Of a stretch of DNA of 64,000 nt, positions 56,463 through 64,000 are shown in pieces. A program made the translations under genes and the position numbers. Below the pieces are notes generated by a model. It saw nothing but the letters and a program-made list of their open reading frames with translations. It ran no database searches and was not told the DNA's origin. The stretch's first letter is position 1, and each line of letters begins with the position of its first letter. Source of the DNA: Neobacillus soli NBRC 102451 (lineage in GTDB: Bacteria; Bacillota; Bacilli; Bacillales; Cytobacillaceae); assembly GCF_001591665.1 (NCBI RefSeq), contig NZ_BCVI01000005.1, positions 62,001 through 126,000 of the forward strand, read 5' to 3'.

Positions 56463-56511
56463 GCCTGTCACCAAGGGATATCTATGTCCCGTGGTTTGAC
56501 AGGCCTTTTTG
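56463..56511 (+). terminator. Leader hairpin/terminator 1 before the antiporter gene
   Basis: GCCTGTCA (56463-56470) pairs with TGACAGGC, and CCA with TGG after a two-base bulge, then GGGA with TCCC around ATATCTATG. TTTTT follows. It ends a leader of about 75 bases that starts at the promoter at 56401. Confidence 0.7.
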
Positions 56512-56520
56512 TATTCTTCG

Positions 56521-56557
56521 AAAAAGAGTCTGTTTATAAAAAAGCAGACTCTTTTTA
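56521..56557 (+). terminator. Leader terminator 2 before the antiporter gene
   Basis: AAAAAGAGTCTG (56521-56532) and CAGACTCTTTTT (56545-56556) form a perfect 12-bp stem with T-run. It lies 25 bases before the coding start, behind the promoter. Confidence 0.82.
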
Positions 56558-56582
56558 ATTTTCAAAAAAGAAAGGTGATTGG

Positions 56583-57743
56583 ATGGAATTAATTTTTGAA
56601 TTAGCGATTATTTTGTTTGCTTCTAAGATTGCTGGGGATATTAGCGTTAAATTAGGTCAGCCTTCAGTGTTAGGAAAGCTGTTAATTGGGGTCATTTTGG
56701 GGCCGGCCGTATTAGGGCTTGTTTCAGAAACGAAAACCTTGGAAGAACTTAGTCAAATAGGTGTCATTTTATTAATGTTTATTGCCGGGATGGAGACAGA
56801 TTTGAATGAATTTAAACGATCTGGAAAGGCAGCAACACTTGTAGGGGTCAGTGGGATTATCGTCCCTCTTTTTGTGGGTTACCTTGCAGGTGTCATGATG
56901 GGTATGACCACCATTGAAGCGGTCTTTTTAGGATTATTGCTTTCAGCCACCAGTGTGAGTATTTCTGTTCAGGCACTAAAAGAGCTTAATAAAATGCAGT
57001 CAAAAGAAGGAACCACTATTTTAGGCGCAGCGGTCATTGATGATGTGCTGGTTATTATTGCCTTAGCCTTCTTAATGAGTATGGCCGGCGGGGATGTCAA
57101 TTTAAGTATGGTGATTATTAAAAAGGTACTATTCTTTGGAGGTGCTATACTAGCCGCTTGGAAGGTGGTACCATGGGTTTTAAAGAAGTTTGCCCCATTA
57201 AAGGTAACGGAATCACTCCTAACCTCAGCCTTAATCATCTGTTTCCTTTTTGCCTATGTGGCAGAATTAACGGGTGTTGCGGCTATCATTGGCGCGTACA
57301 TTGCAGGTGTAGCGATAAGTCAAACGAAATTTAAGCATGAAATATTCGGAAAGGTTGAGACCGTAAGCTATTCCTTTTTCGTCCCTGTTTTCTTTACCTC
57401 TATCGGTGTGAAGGCAAGTTTTGATGGCATTTCGCAGCATTTAGGTTTGATTATCGGACTTAGTATTCTAGCCATCTTAACAAAGTTAATTGGTGCCGCA
57501 GTTGGTGCAAAATTGGCAAAGTTTCCATGGAGAAGTTCCTTAGGTATTGGAGCCGCAATGGTATCAAGAGGGGAGGTTGCCTTAATTATTGCGACCATTG
57601 GACTAGAGACAAAACTAATTAACCAGGAGTTATTTTCGATATTAGTTATCGTGGTTCTTGTAACCACTATTGTTACCCCTCCAATGATGAAATACTTTTT
57701 TAATCAAAATGACGCACGCAAAGAAATGAAAGCCTCTGCTTAA
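56583..57743 (+). CDS. Monovalent cation:proton antiporter (CPA2, GerN/NapA-like)
   Basis: 386 residues, 11-13 membrane helices. GKLLIGVILGPAVLGL, IAGMETDLNEF and the ion-binding Asp pair region AAVIDDVLVIIAL are typical of the CPA2 family; B. cereus GerN and Enterococcus NapA are close in length by recall. It exchanges Na+ or K+ for protons. No KTN domain is fused. AAAGGTGATTGG precedes the ATG. Transcription must cross two terminators. Confidence 0.87.
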   Translation: MELIFELAIILFASKIAGDISVKLGQPSVLGKLLIGVILGPAVLGLVSETKTLEELSQIGVILLMFIAGMETDLNEFKRSGKAATLVGVSGIIVPLFVGYLAGVMMGMTTIEAVFLGLLLSATSVSISVQALKELNKMQSKEGTTILGAAVIDDVLVIIALAFLMSMAGGDVNLSMVIIKKVLFFGGAILAAWKVVPWVLKKFAPLKVTESLLTSALIICFLFAYVAELTGVAAIIGAYIAGVAISQTKFKHEIFGKVETVSYSFFVPVFFTSIGVKASFDGISQHLGLIIGLSILAILTKLIGAAVGAKLAKFPWRSSLGIGAAMVSRGEVALIIATIGLETKLINQELFSILVIVVLVTTIVTPPMMKYFFNQNDARKEMKASA

Positions 57744-57748
57744 GACAA

Positions 57749-57784
57749 GAAGGGTCCAGCCAAAATAGTTGGCTGGACCTTTCA
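57749..57784. terminator. Bidirectional terminator
   Basis: AGGTCCAGCC-type arms (GGTCCAGCCAA and TTGGCTGGACC) with a four- to five-base loop and T-run; serves the antiporter and the heme-copper operon. Confidence 0.85.
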
Positions 57785-57787
57785 TAT

Positions 57788-59254
57788 TTATGATACAGAT
57801 TTTAATTCCTCTGATGTCGGTTTCTTACCAACATTTCTTAAACCGATAATAAATCTAGTTGTAAAAATGAGGGCGGCAACAATAATAAAAATACCACACA
57901 GGGCTCCTACCTGGTCAGAACCTGTCCACTCAGGCAAGTGTTCAGCCCAGCGTCTTGGGGTACTTATTTTTCCCGCATAGAGGAATGAACCCGTCAATCC
58001 GGCAAAGAAAACAAAATAGGTAAAAATTGCGACGTTATCGAGCCCGGATTGCTTTTGCGTACCTTCCGTTTTATTGAAATAGTACATGAAGCCAAAGATC
58101 ATTGCGACGACACCCATTCCCATATAGGTATGGAAATGACCTGGTACCCATTTTGTATTATGCATCACATGGTTCACAACAATGGTTGCATCAATAATCG
58201 CCGGTACGGCACCTGCCACCCAGCCGAACATCGCTAAAAACATCATACTTGAAGCGAAATCCCATTTTACGGCGGAACGGAAGACAATCATTAAGGCGCC
58301 ATAGGCGGTAACGACCATGACCGGAAGACCGTTTGCATAAGAAAAGATTTGTCCAACGATTAGCATCCATCTTGGAACGGCAAAATCCATTAATAAGTGA
58401 TGCGTATAAATCATTAAGGTAAATAAAGTGGAGAAATTCCAGGGTATCAAAAAGGCTTTATTTGATTTCCATGGACGTCCGGTATATCCTGATAACACTT
58501 CATAAACGGCGATAACTGCCATATAAATTGTACAGTTGGCAAAAATATGTCCAAATGCATAGGTTAAATGTTTTGCTACCATTGGATCAAAACTAAAATT
58601 AGGATTAATTATATTTATAATCGATTCGACTAATGCAGTCGCACCGGAAAGAATCCCAGTGGAATTGGCGATAATCACCATGGTTGTTGCCACGACAGCA
58701 GGAGGTGGTCCATAGCCTTTTTTCCCCCTGAAAATATAATCCCAGCCAAGTGATTTTCCTAAACCACCATATTCTTTAATCAGCCGTGCAGCTAAATAAA
58801 AGTACATGATCAAATAACCAACACCCAATAGTAACAGACCAAATAAAAACAATAATGCCCCGGTTGTCCCATACATTTTGGCTGAGAAGGATGGGAGCGG
58901 ATAGAGGAATGTCCAGCCATCTGAAAAGTTAAACCCAAATATGGCGGTAAGAATCATCAGCACACCAATCAATGTCAGGATTAGGTTGGTAAAAAACACC
59001 TTTGGATTCAGATGAATATACTTTGATAAATAATACCACATGATGGCGCTTCCACCCAAGGCTGCAATACCAATCATTCCTGTTCCATGGATTGTCATCA
59101 CCTTGTAAAATAATTGTGAGGAGATCTTTACAACATTCCCCTGACTCAATAACATAATTACCCCGAAAATCATCATTAGAACAAGCACAACGGAGGTAAC
59201 GACTAATGATAAAGCAACGCCTTTTTTTATTGAGTTTCTAGCTTTACTATCCAT
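57788..59254 (-). CDS. Heme-copper oxygen/nitric-oxide reductase subunit I, atypical active site
   Basis: 488 residues, about 12 membrane helices. Low-spin heme ligand His in MTIHGTGM. The CuB histidines appear in FGHIFANCTIYM and IYTHHLLMD, and the heme-pair His in VPGHFHTYMGMG. The Tyr that normally follows the first CuB His by four residues (HPEVY) is replaced by Asn (H-I-F-A-N). Without the cross-linked Tyr, four-electron O2 reduction is unlikely; NO reduction (sNOR-like, CuA-containing) is the better guess. It follows subunit II by one base in the same operon. A bacterial ba3 oxidase is the alternative. Confidence 0.85.
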   Translation of the reverse strand: MDSKARNSIKKGVALSLVVTSVVLVLMMIFGVIMLLSQGNVVKISSQLFYKVMTIHGTGMIGIAALGGSAIMWYYLSKYIHLNPKVFFTNLILTLIGVLMILTAIFGFNFSDGWTFLYPLPSFSAKMYGTTGALLFLFGLLLLGVGYLIMYFYLAARLIKEYGGLGKSLGWDYIFRGKKGYGPPPAVVATTMVIIANSTGILSGATALVESIINIINPNFSFDPMVAKHLTYAFGHIFANCTIYMAVIAVYEVLSGYTGRPWKSNKAFLIPWNFSTLFTLMIYTHHLLMDFAVPRWMLIVGQIFSYANGLPVMVVTAYGALMIVFRSAVKWDFASSMMFLAMFGWVAGAVPAIIDATIVVNHVMHNTKWVPGHFHTYMGMGVVAMIFGFMYYFNKTEGTQKQSGLDNVAIFTYFVFFAGLTGSFLYAGKISTPRRWAEHLPEWTGSDQVGALCGIFIIVAALIFTTRFIIGLRNVGKKPTSEELKSVS

Positions 59255-59255
59255 C

Positions 59256-59792
59256 TTATTTACCCCCCTTTGGTTTAACGACGATATCCTTTATCATCAA
59301 ATGGTGACCTGTGCTGCAATATTCCAAACATAAAATTTTATACGTTCCTGGCTTGTCAAAGGTAATAGTAACCATGTTTGTGTAGTCAGGCATTGCCTGA
59401 GTTTGCGCAATAAGCTGCATGTGTGTGTCATAAAGACCAAAACCGTGGGTGACATCCTTACTAGTCACGCGGAACTTAATAGGTTCTCCCGCCACAAAGT
59501 TTTCATCACTTAATTGCCAGGAAAACTGCATCCCTGTTACATCAACAATCTTACCATCCTCTTTTGCAAGTGCATGCTGGTTGTGATATGGAAGTTTGCT
59601 TAATGATATGGCTGAAGCAAACCCCATGATCGCCACTAACCCTAGAAAATAAAACTTACGAATTTTGTAACCTTTTTCTTGAATCGGTCCATACTCTCTT
59701 AACTTTCTCGATTCCCCGTACACAAATGAAAAAGCTAGTGCAATAAGGAAAACGAAAAACAATGTAGCGTACCACGCAATGGATTGGTACAT
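59256..59792 (-). CDS. Heme-copper enzyme subunit II with CuA domain
   Basis: 178 residues. Two transmembrane helices (about 4-25 and 50-68), then a cupredoxin domain with a full CuA set: His in VTHGFGLYD, and CLEYCSTGHHLM with Cys-x3-Cys, Glu, His and Met. Electrons from cytochrome c would enter here. GGGAGGGG lies upstream of ATG 59792. The Sco protein at 32280 is a likely CuA metallochaperone. Confidence 0.9.
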   Translation of the reverse strand: MYQSIAWYATLFFVFLIALAFSFVYGESRKLREYGPIQEKGYKIRKFYFLGLVAIMGFASAISLSKLPYHNQHALAKEDGKIVDVTGMQFSWQLSDENFVAGEPIKFRVTSKDVTHGFGLYDTHMQLIAQTQAMPDYTNMVTITFDKPGTYKILCLEYCSTGHHLMIKDIVVKPKGGK

Positions 59793-59822
59793 ACTATCCC
59801 CTCCCAAAATATGAATCTCATA

Positions 59823-59846
59823 ACAAGTGGTCCCCCAACCGCTTGT
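59823..59846 (-). promoter_or_regulatory. Inverted repeat in the leader of the heme-copper operon
   Basis: ACAAGTGGT (59823-59831) and ACCGCTTGT (59838-59846) are complementary with one G-U pair. It lies about 30 bases upstream of the subunit II start, near the ribosome site. Could be an operator or RNA hairpin; no known regulator consensus fits. Confidence 0.45.
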
Positions 59847-60037
59847 CTGATTCCATTTTCCATTGTAAACTGCTTTTTGTGAAAAAATAGTGAATTATAT
59901 CATACCTTTACAAGTAATCTGTTTAAAACGAACTAGTCCCTTTTTATTTTTGCAAAAACACCCCCATGATTATCAGGAAATCGTCGAATAGTTTGTTAAA
60001 GTGATGAAACAAATAAATAAAATTTGGGGGTTAGATG

Positions 60038-60166
60038 ATGGGAAATGGATTAATTGATATCGATAAATTACTTGAAGTTACATCAGGTCTAACATCTGAG
60101 AAAAACAGTCATAAAGTAAAAAAAGTTGAGATTGATCAATTGCTTGAAAAAACGAGGGACTGGTAA
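60038..60166 (+). CDS. Small protein with an internal repeat, 42 residues
   Basis: Sequence MGNGLIDIDKLLEVTSGLTS then EKNSHKVKKVEIDQLLEKTR and DW. The half IDIDKLLEVTS is echoed by VEIDQLLEKTR, so it is an internally duplicated helix. GGGGG lies seven bases upstream of ATG 60038. Hydrophilic, no family recognised. A terminator follows at 60212. Confidence 0.5.
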   Translation: MGNGLIDIDKLLEVTSGLTSEKNSHKVKKVEIDQLLEKTRDW

Positions 60167-60211
60167 GACGCATATTTTTGTTCTTTCGCTCATAATTTAA
60201 TATACATTCCT

Positions 60212-60244
60212 TAATGCCTTCTAAATAATAGAAGGCATTTTTAC
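60212..60244 (+). terminator. Terminator after the small protein gene
   Basis: AATGCCTTCT and AGAAGGCATT with a seven-base loop, followed by TTTA. Confidence 0.8.
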
Positions 60245-60391
60245 TTTCTTCTTTTGAATTATGCTGCTTTAAAGCGAAAAAATATTTTTGCAAATACTAT
60301 TGCTTTTGAACTAAAAAGATACTAGAATAATTTTTAATATAGATAATTATTAGAAAATTGATTGTTCTCAAAATTAGGGGGATGAATGTTA

Positions 60392-61390
60392 ATGAAGAAA
60401 AAAGTACAGGCACTTTCGATTGCATTAGCTGGAATGCTGTTGCTTGCCGGCTGTGGCAGTAAAGACTCAGCAGGTGAGTCGGTTAAGGGTGGAGGAGAAA
60501 AGAAATTTAACGTGGGGATTACCCAGTTTGCACCGCATCCATCTTTAGACGCGGCTACAGAGGGCTTTAAGAAGGCCTTAGCTGACAAAGGAATTAAAGT
60601 AAAGTATGATGAGCAAAATGCACAGGCAGACCAGAACAATACCCAATCAATTGCCAAGAACTTTGTCGGCGACAAGGTAGATTTGATTTTTGCCAATGCC
60701 ACCCCAAGTGCGACGGCAGCCTTAAATGCAACAAAGGAAATCCCGATTATCTTTACATCAGTAACAGACCCAGTTGGTGCAGGATTGGTGCAGGCATTTG
60801 ACAAACCAGGGAAAAACATTACTGGGACAACCGATAACCACCCTGAAGCAACCAAAAAAACAATCAGTTTTATTACGGATGAAGTAAAAGCAAAAAAAAT
60901 TGGCGTGATTTATAATTCCGGGGAACAGAATTCAGTTGTTCAAGTAAAAGAGGTTAAGAAATTAGCAGAAGAGAAGGGCGCTAAGCTTGTCGAAGTATCT
61001 GTTGCTACCACAGCAGAAGTAAAGCAGGCGGCAGAATCTCTTGTTGGTCGTGTTGATGCTATCTACATTCCAACCGATAATACGGTTGTAACAGCTCTTG
61101 ATTCTGTCATATCTATTGCTAATAGTAAAAAAATCCCGCTTTTCGTTGGTGAGCTAGATTCGATGAAAAAAGGTGCTGTTGCAGCAAGTGGCTTTAGCTA
61201 CTTTGATCTTGGCTATCAATCCGGTTTAATGGCCGTTGACATTTTAACAGGGAAGAAAAAGGCTTCGGAAATTCCTGTTGAACTTCCGAGCAGCTTAAAG
61301 CTTGTCATTAATACAAAGGCAGCTGAAGCACAAGGCTTAACCGTAAACGATGAATGGAAAAAGCTAGGCGAGTTTTATGACGGAAAATAA
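60392..61390 (+). CDS. ABC transporter substrate-binding lipoprotein (TrpX-like)
   Basis: About 332 residues, a lipoprotein with LLAGCGS (lipobox) and a COG2984-like periplasmic-binding fold: NVGITQFAPHPSLDAATEG, ANATPSATAALNATKEIP and FTSVTDPVGAGLV. This branch includes TrpX of TrpXYZ, which transports tryptophan or related compounds in lactic acid bacteria and streptococci. No T-box precedes it here, so tryptophan is not assured. ATG 60392 is chosen to give a typical signal peptide; ATG 60386 is possible. Confidence 0.85.
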   Translation: MKKKVQALSIALAGMLLLAGCGSKDSAGESVKGGGEKKFNVGITQFAPHPSLDAATEGFKKALADKGIKVKYDEQNAQADQNNTQSIAKNFVGDKVDLIFANATPSATAALNATKEIPIIFTSVTDPVGAGLVQAFDKPGKNITGTTDNHPEATKKTISFITDEVKAKKIGVIYNSGEQNSVVQVKEVKKLAEEKGAKLVEVSVATTAEVKQAAESLVGRVDAIYIPTDNTVVTALDSVISIANSKKIPLFVGELDSMKKGAVAASGFSYFDLGYQSGLMAVDILTGKKKASEIPVELPSSLKLVINTKAAEAQGLTVNDEWKKLGEFYDGK

Positions 61391-61405
61391 TTAATGAAAT
61401 TTTTT

Positions 61406-61441
61406 CAAGGAGGAGACCTTTATAGAAGGTTAACTCCTTGA
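61406..61441 (+). other. Hairpin between binding-protein and permease genes
   Basis: CAAGGAG (about 61408) and CTCCTTG form the outer stem and ACCTT/AAGGT the inner one, with ATTCTTTC after it. A second hairpin AGGGCTAC/GTAGTCCT is near 61461-61489. These probably lower permease expression relative to the binding protein. Confidence 0.6.
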
Positions 61442-61515
61442 TTCTTTCATAGGAATGAAATAGGGCTACTGATGTTTTTTCGTAGTCCTAAATACTAATA
61501 GAAAGGATGATTGCA

Positions 61516-62538
61516 TTGTTTACAGCCATATTTGGATCATTTGAAGCAGGTATCATCTATGCGATTATGGCATTGGGTGTCTATCTTTCCTTTCGAATAC
61601 TGGATTTCCCAGATTTGACCGTGGATGGGAGTTTTGTCACTGGAGCAGCGATTTCGGCGGTCATGATCGCAGGGGGAGTTAACCCATTTTTAGCAACAAT
61701 AATGGCCTTATTTGCTGGCTTTGCCGCAGGATGTTTGACAGGACTTCTACACACCTTTGGAAAAGTGAATAATTTATTATCCGGAATCTTAATGATGATT
61801 GCTCTTTATTCTATTAATCTAAGAATCATGGGCCGCTCAACTATCCCTTTATTAAATACCGATACAGCTTTTACAAAAATCAGTGGGCTTTTTGAGCGTA
61901 CTGGAATTGATGCTTTTTTCAATAGCATCCTCTCGATGGTAGGACTTGGAGACAGCCTGCCTGAAACATGGGGGATTCTCCTTTTTATGATTATCGTTAC
62001 ATTTTTGATTAAAATCCTAACTGATTTGTTTTTAAAAACAGAAATTGGTCTTGCTGTCAGAGCAACAGGTGACAATAAACGGATGATTCGCAGCCTTTCC
62101 GCTAATACCAACCTGCTGGTCATTCTTGGTCTTGGTTTATCCAATGCTCTGGTTGCTTTCTCAGGTGCCCTGATTGCCCAACAAGGCGGATTTGCAGATG
62201 TTGGCATGGGGATAGGGATGATTGTTATTGGCTTAGCCTCTGTCATCATTGGTGAAGCGCTCTTTGGAACAAAAACGATTGCTAGAACGACGCTGGCGGT
62301 CATTGGGGGAGCAATCATTTACCGAATTGTCGTAACCCTAGCCCTCAGAGTTGATTTCTTGGAACCAGGTGATATGAAACTAATTACGGCGTTGATTGTT
62401 ATCATTGCACTGACTGCACCAAAGATTATTGCAGGTTCCAAAGAGAAAAAACGGAAAGCACGGAGAAAATCTGAACGGATGAACATTATACAGGCTTCTA
62501 CAGAGATAAGGGGTGAAGACCATGCTCCATTTAAATAA
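61516..62538 (+). CDS. ABC transporter permease (TrpY-like)
   Basis: 340 residues, eight to ten helices, COG4120-like. FRILDFPDLTVDGSFVTG near the N terminus and GVNPFLATIMALFAG mark the branched permease family that goes with COG2984 binding proteins. The start TTG 61516 lies eight bases after AAAGGA; ATG 61507 abuts the ribosome site. The C terminus is basic (KEKKRKARRKSER). It overlaps the ATPase gene by 17 bases. Confidence 0.82.
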   Translation: MFTAIFGSFEAGIIYAIMALGVYLSFRILDFPDLTVDGSFVTGAAISAVMIAGGVNPFLATIMALFAGFAAGCLTGLLHTFGKVNNLLSGILMMIALYSINLRIMGRSTIPLLNTDTAFTKISGLFERTGIDAFFNSILSMVGLGDSLPETWGILLFMIIVTFLIKILTDLFLKTEIGLAVRATGDNKRMIRSLSANTNLLVILGLGLSNALVAFSGALIAQQGGFADVGMGIGMIVIGLASVIIGEALFGTKTIARTTLAVIGGAIIYRIVVTLALRVDFLEPGDMKLITALIVIIALTAPKIIAGSKEKKRKARRKSERMNIIQASTEIRGEDHAPFK

Positions 62539-63316
62539 GATTCATAAAATTTTTAATGAAGGGACACCAGATGAAAAAATTGCCATTGACCATGTTAATC
62601 TAACCCTTAAGCCAGGTGATTTCGTAACGGTGATTGGCAGTAACGGAGCAGGGAAATCAACCTTAATGAATATCATTTCCGGCGTTTTATTACCGGATAT
62701 CGGCGAAGTTCATATCGGCGGCAAAAATGTAACGACTATGTCCGAGTTTAACCGTTCAAAAATGATTGGCCGCGTCTTTCAGGATCCAATGGCAGGAACG
62801 GCTCCAAGTATGACAATTGAAGAAAATCTCGCCATGGCCTATTCACGGAACAAAACAAGAACACTCCAAAGAGGGGTGACGAAACAACGGCGCGATTATT
62901 TTCGTGAGGTATTGGAATCTTTACATCTTGGCTTGGAAAACCGCCTTAATGCAAAGGTCGGGCTCCTATCAGGCGGGGAACGTCAAGCCCTCTCCTTATT
63001 AATGGCTACCTTTACAGAGCCCTCGATTTTGCTGCTAGATGAACATACGGCAGCACTAGATCCATCAAGGGCGGAGTTGATTACGAAATTGACAAAGGAA
63101 ATTGTCGACAAGTACAAGCTTACTACCTTAATGGTGACTCATAATATGCAGCAAGCGATTGACTTAGGCAATCGATTAATCATGATGGATAAAGGTCAGG
63201 TCATTTTAGAGGTTAATGAGGAAAAGAAGCGGCAACTAACAATCGAAAGCTTATTGGGTGAGTTTAGAAGAATACGCGGTGTGCAAATGGCAAGTGATCG
63301 AGCGATTCTCTCGTAA
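62522..63316 (+). CDS. ABC transporter ATPase (TrpZ-like)
   Basis: 264 residues. Walker A GSNGAGKST, signature LLSGGERQALSLLM (with the usual LSGGE) and Walker B ILLLDEHTAALDP, with switch His in VTHNMQQ. The ATPase of the binding-protein/permease trio encoded upstream. ATG 62522 lies nine bases after AAGGGG; a GTG nine bases earlier is inside the ribosome site. Confidence 0.88.
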   Translation: MLHLNKIHKIFNEGTPDEKIAIDHVNLTLKPGDFVTVIGSNGAGKSTLMNIISGVLLPDIGEVHIGGKNVTTMSEFNRSKMIGRVFQDPMAGTAPSMTIEENLAMAYSRNKTRTLQRGVTKQRRDYFREVLESLHLGLENRLNAKVGLLSGGERQALSLLMATFTEPSILLLDEHTAALDPSRAELITKLTKEIVDKYKLTTLMVTHNMQQAIDLGNRLIMMDKGQVILEVNEEKKRQLTIESLLGEFRRIRGVQMASDRAILS

Positions 63317-63565
63317 AAGAAAATTTTTTTTTTGAGTGTTAAGCACCAAATTATTTTTTAAAAAATATTTCCAACATTTATACAGTGGAAACTGCCTTGT
63401 TTAGGTATGTTTCTTTTTGTTTTTCTAGGGAAATAGTTAAGGTTTGGAACAGGGCCCTTTATCACCAAAAAGCGGTACTGCTTTCCCCCCTACTCTTGAG
63501 AGGATATGAACCCATCGGTTAAAATGAATTCAGAATATTATTACTTTTAAAATGGGGGTATCTCA

Positions 63566-64000
63566 ATGAAAGAACAAAGAGTAAAGGAAGACCAATTGGT
63601 GGATGACTTTTTTCCGGTGAGGGATGTGGATTATATTGAAATTTACACAGGAAATGCCAAGCAGGCATGTCACTTTTTCTGCACGGCGTTCGGGTTTAAG
63701 CCTGTTGCCTATTCTGGACTTGAAACGGGGAATCGCGAAACCGTCTCCTATTGTTTGCAGCAAAGAAATATTCGTCTTATTCTAACAGGCTCCTACGAGG
63801 AAGATTGCCGGGTAGCTCAGTTCGTAAAAAAACATGGCGATGGGGTGAGGGATATTGCCCTTTTGGTGGATCATGTGGACACCGCTTTTGAGGAAGCCGT
63901 AAATCGAGGTGCCATTGCTCACAGAGCTCCTTTTGAAATGAAGGATGAATTCGGTACAGTCAGGAAGGCCGTTCTTGGTACATATGGCGACACCATCCAT
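63566..64000 (+). CDS. hpd: 4-Hydroxyphenylpyruvate dioxygenase (5' part, truncated by window end)
   Basis: 145 codons remain open to the end of the window, beginning MKEQRVKEDQLVDDFFPVRD. IYTGNAKQACHFFCTAFGFK, VAYSGLETGNRETVSY and KKHGDGVRDIALLVD are typical of HPPD N-terminal domains. The iron ligands lie in the C-terminal domain, outside the window. It converts 4-hydroxyphenylpyruvate to homogentisate in tyrosine catabolism. GGGGG lies upstream of the ATG. The 249 bases before it hold no gene. Confidence 0.88.
   Translation, partial: MKEQRVKEDQLVDDFFPVRDVDYIEIYTGNAKQACHFFCTAFGFKPVAYSGLETGNRETVSYCLQQRNIRLILTGSYEEDCRVAQFVKKHGDGVRDIALLVDHVDTAFEEAVNRGAIAHRAPFEMKDEFGTVRKAVLGTYGDTIH

Noticed and set aside
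61806-62318. 170-codon minus-strand frame opposite the ABC permease
   Set aside because: Low-complexity, no ribosome site, and fully explained by the permease on the other strand.

Overview
The window is about 64 kb of low-GC Gram-positive chromosome. T-box leaders, minor sigma-factor promoters, strong AGGAGG ribosome sites, frequent TTG/GTG starts and spore genes (Sda, GerP-like proteins, YhcN/YlaJ lipoprotein) point to an endospore-forming Bacillaceae member, probably near Bacillus/Neobacillus. The genus is inferred from gene content only. No rRNA, tRNA, prophage, insertion sequence or CRISPR array was seen.

Layout. 1-6984: two tandem tryptophan T-boxes followed by trpEGDCFBA. 7169-8248: mnmH (selenouridine synthase). 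8392-10637: a small membrane protein and an OmpR-type two-component pair. 10840-14938: odhAB. 15009-17322: sda, an acyl-CoA synthetase and a small protein. 17394-19235 (minus): a spore lipoprotein and a MifM-like arrest peptide upstream of yidC2. 19354-22401 (minus): pflBA behind a perfect Fnr box. 22738-28137: a membrane-anchored cupredoxin, mprF, a D,D-carboxypeptidase and an orphan modB. 28146-32882: small spore-associated genes, an ABC-F ATPase, an intergenic repeat and sco. 33057-34113: a cidAB/lrgAB-like pair. 34125-36413: a leader-peptide attenuator and a MutS2 paralogue without the Smr domain. 36445-37371: very small genes. 37673-45127: an MHYT/PAS/PAS histidine kinase, a selenocysteine formate dehydrogenase with in-frame UGA and SECIS hairpin, an Fnr-boxed nitrate transporter and a nitrate-transporter/PAS fusion. 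45518-48745: a Ktr potassium system and an acyl-CoA dehydrogenase. 49292-51529: ltaS behind ECF-type and SigA-type promoters. 51701-57743: an HD protein, a giant membrane protein behind a palindromic operator and an antiporter behind a double-terminator leader. 57788-59792 (minus): a heme-copper oxidase/reductase with an altered active site. 60392-63316: a TrpXYZ-type ABC transporter. 63566-64000: the 5' part of hpd.

How it fits together. Several loci read as one anaerobic programme. PflB makes formate under Fnr. A molybdenum/selenium formate dehydrogenase can oxidise it. Two NarK-type transporters bring in nitrate, and a CuA-containing heme-copper enzyme lacking the usual active-site tyrosine could be a nitric-oxide reductase. 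MnmH independently argues that the cell makes selenophosphate; selA, selB, selC and selD are not in the window. The strongest candidates for new biology are the Sec-encoding fdhF, the leader-peptide-controlled MutS2 paralogue, the transporter-PAS fusion and the atypical heme-copper enzyme.
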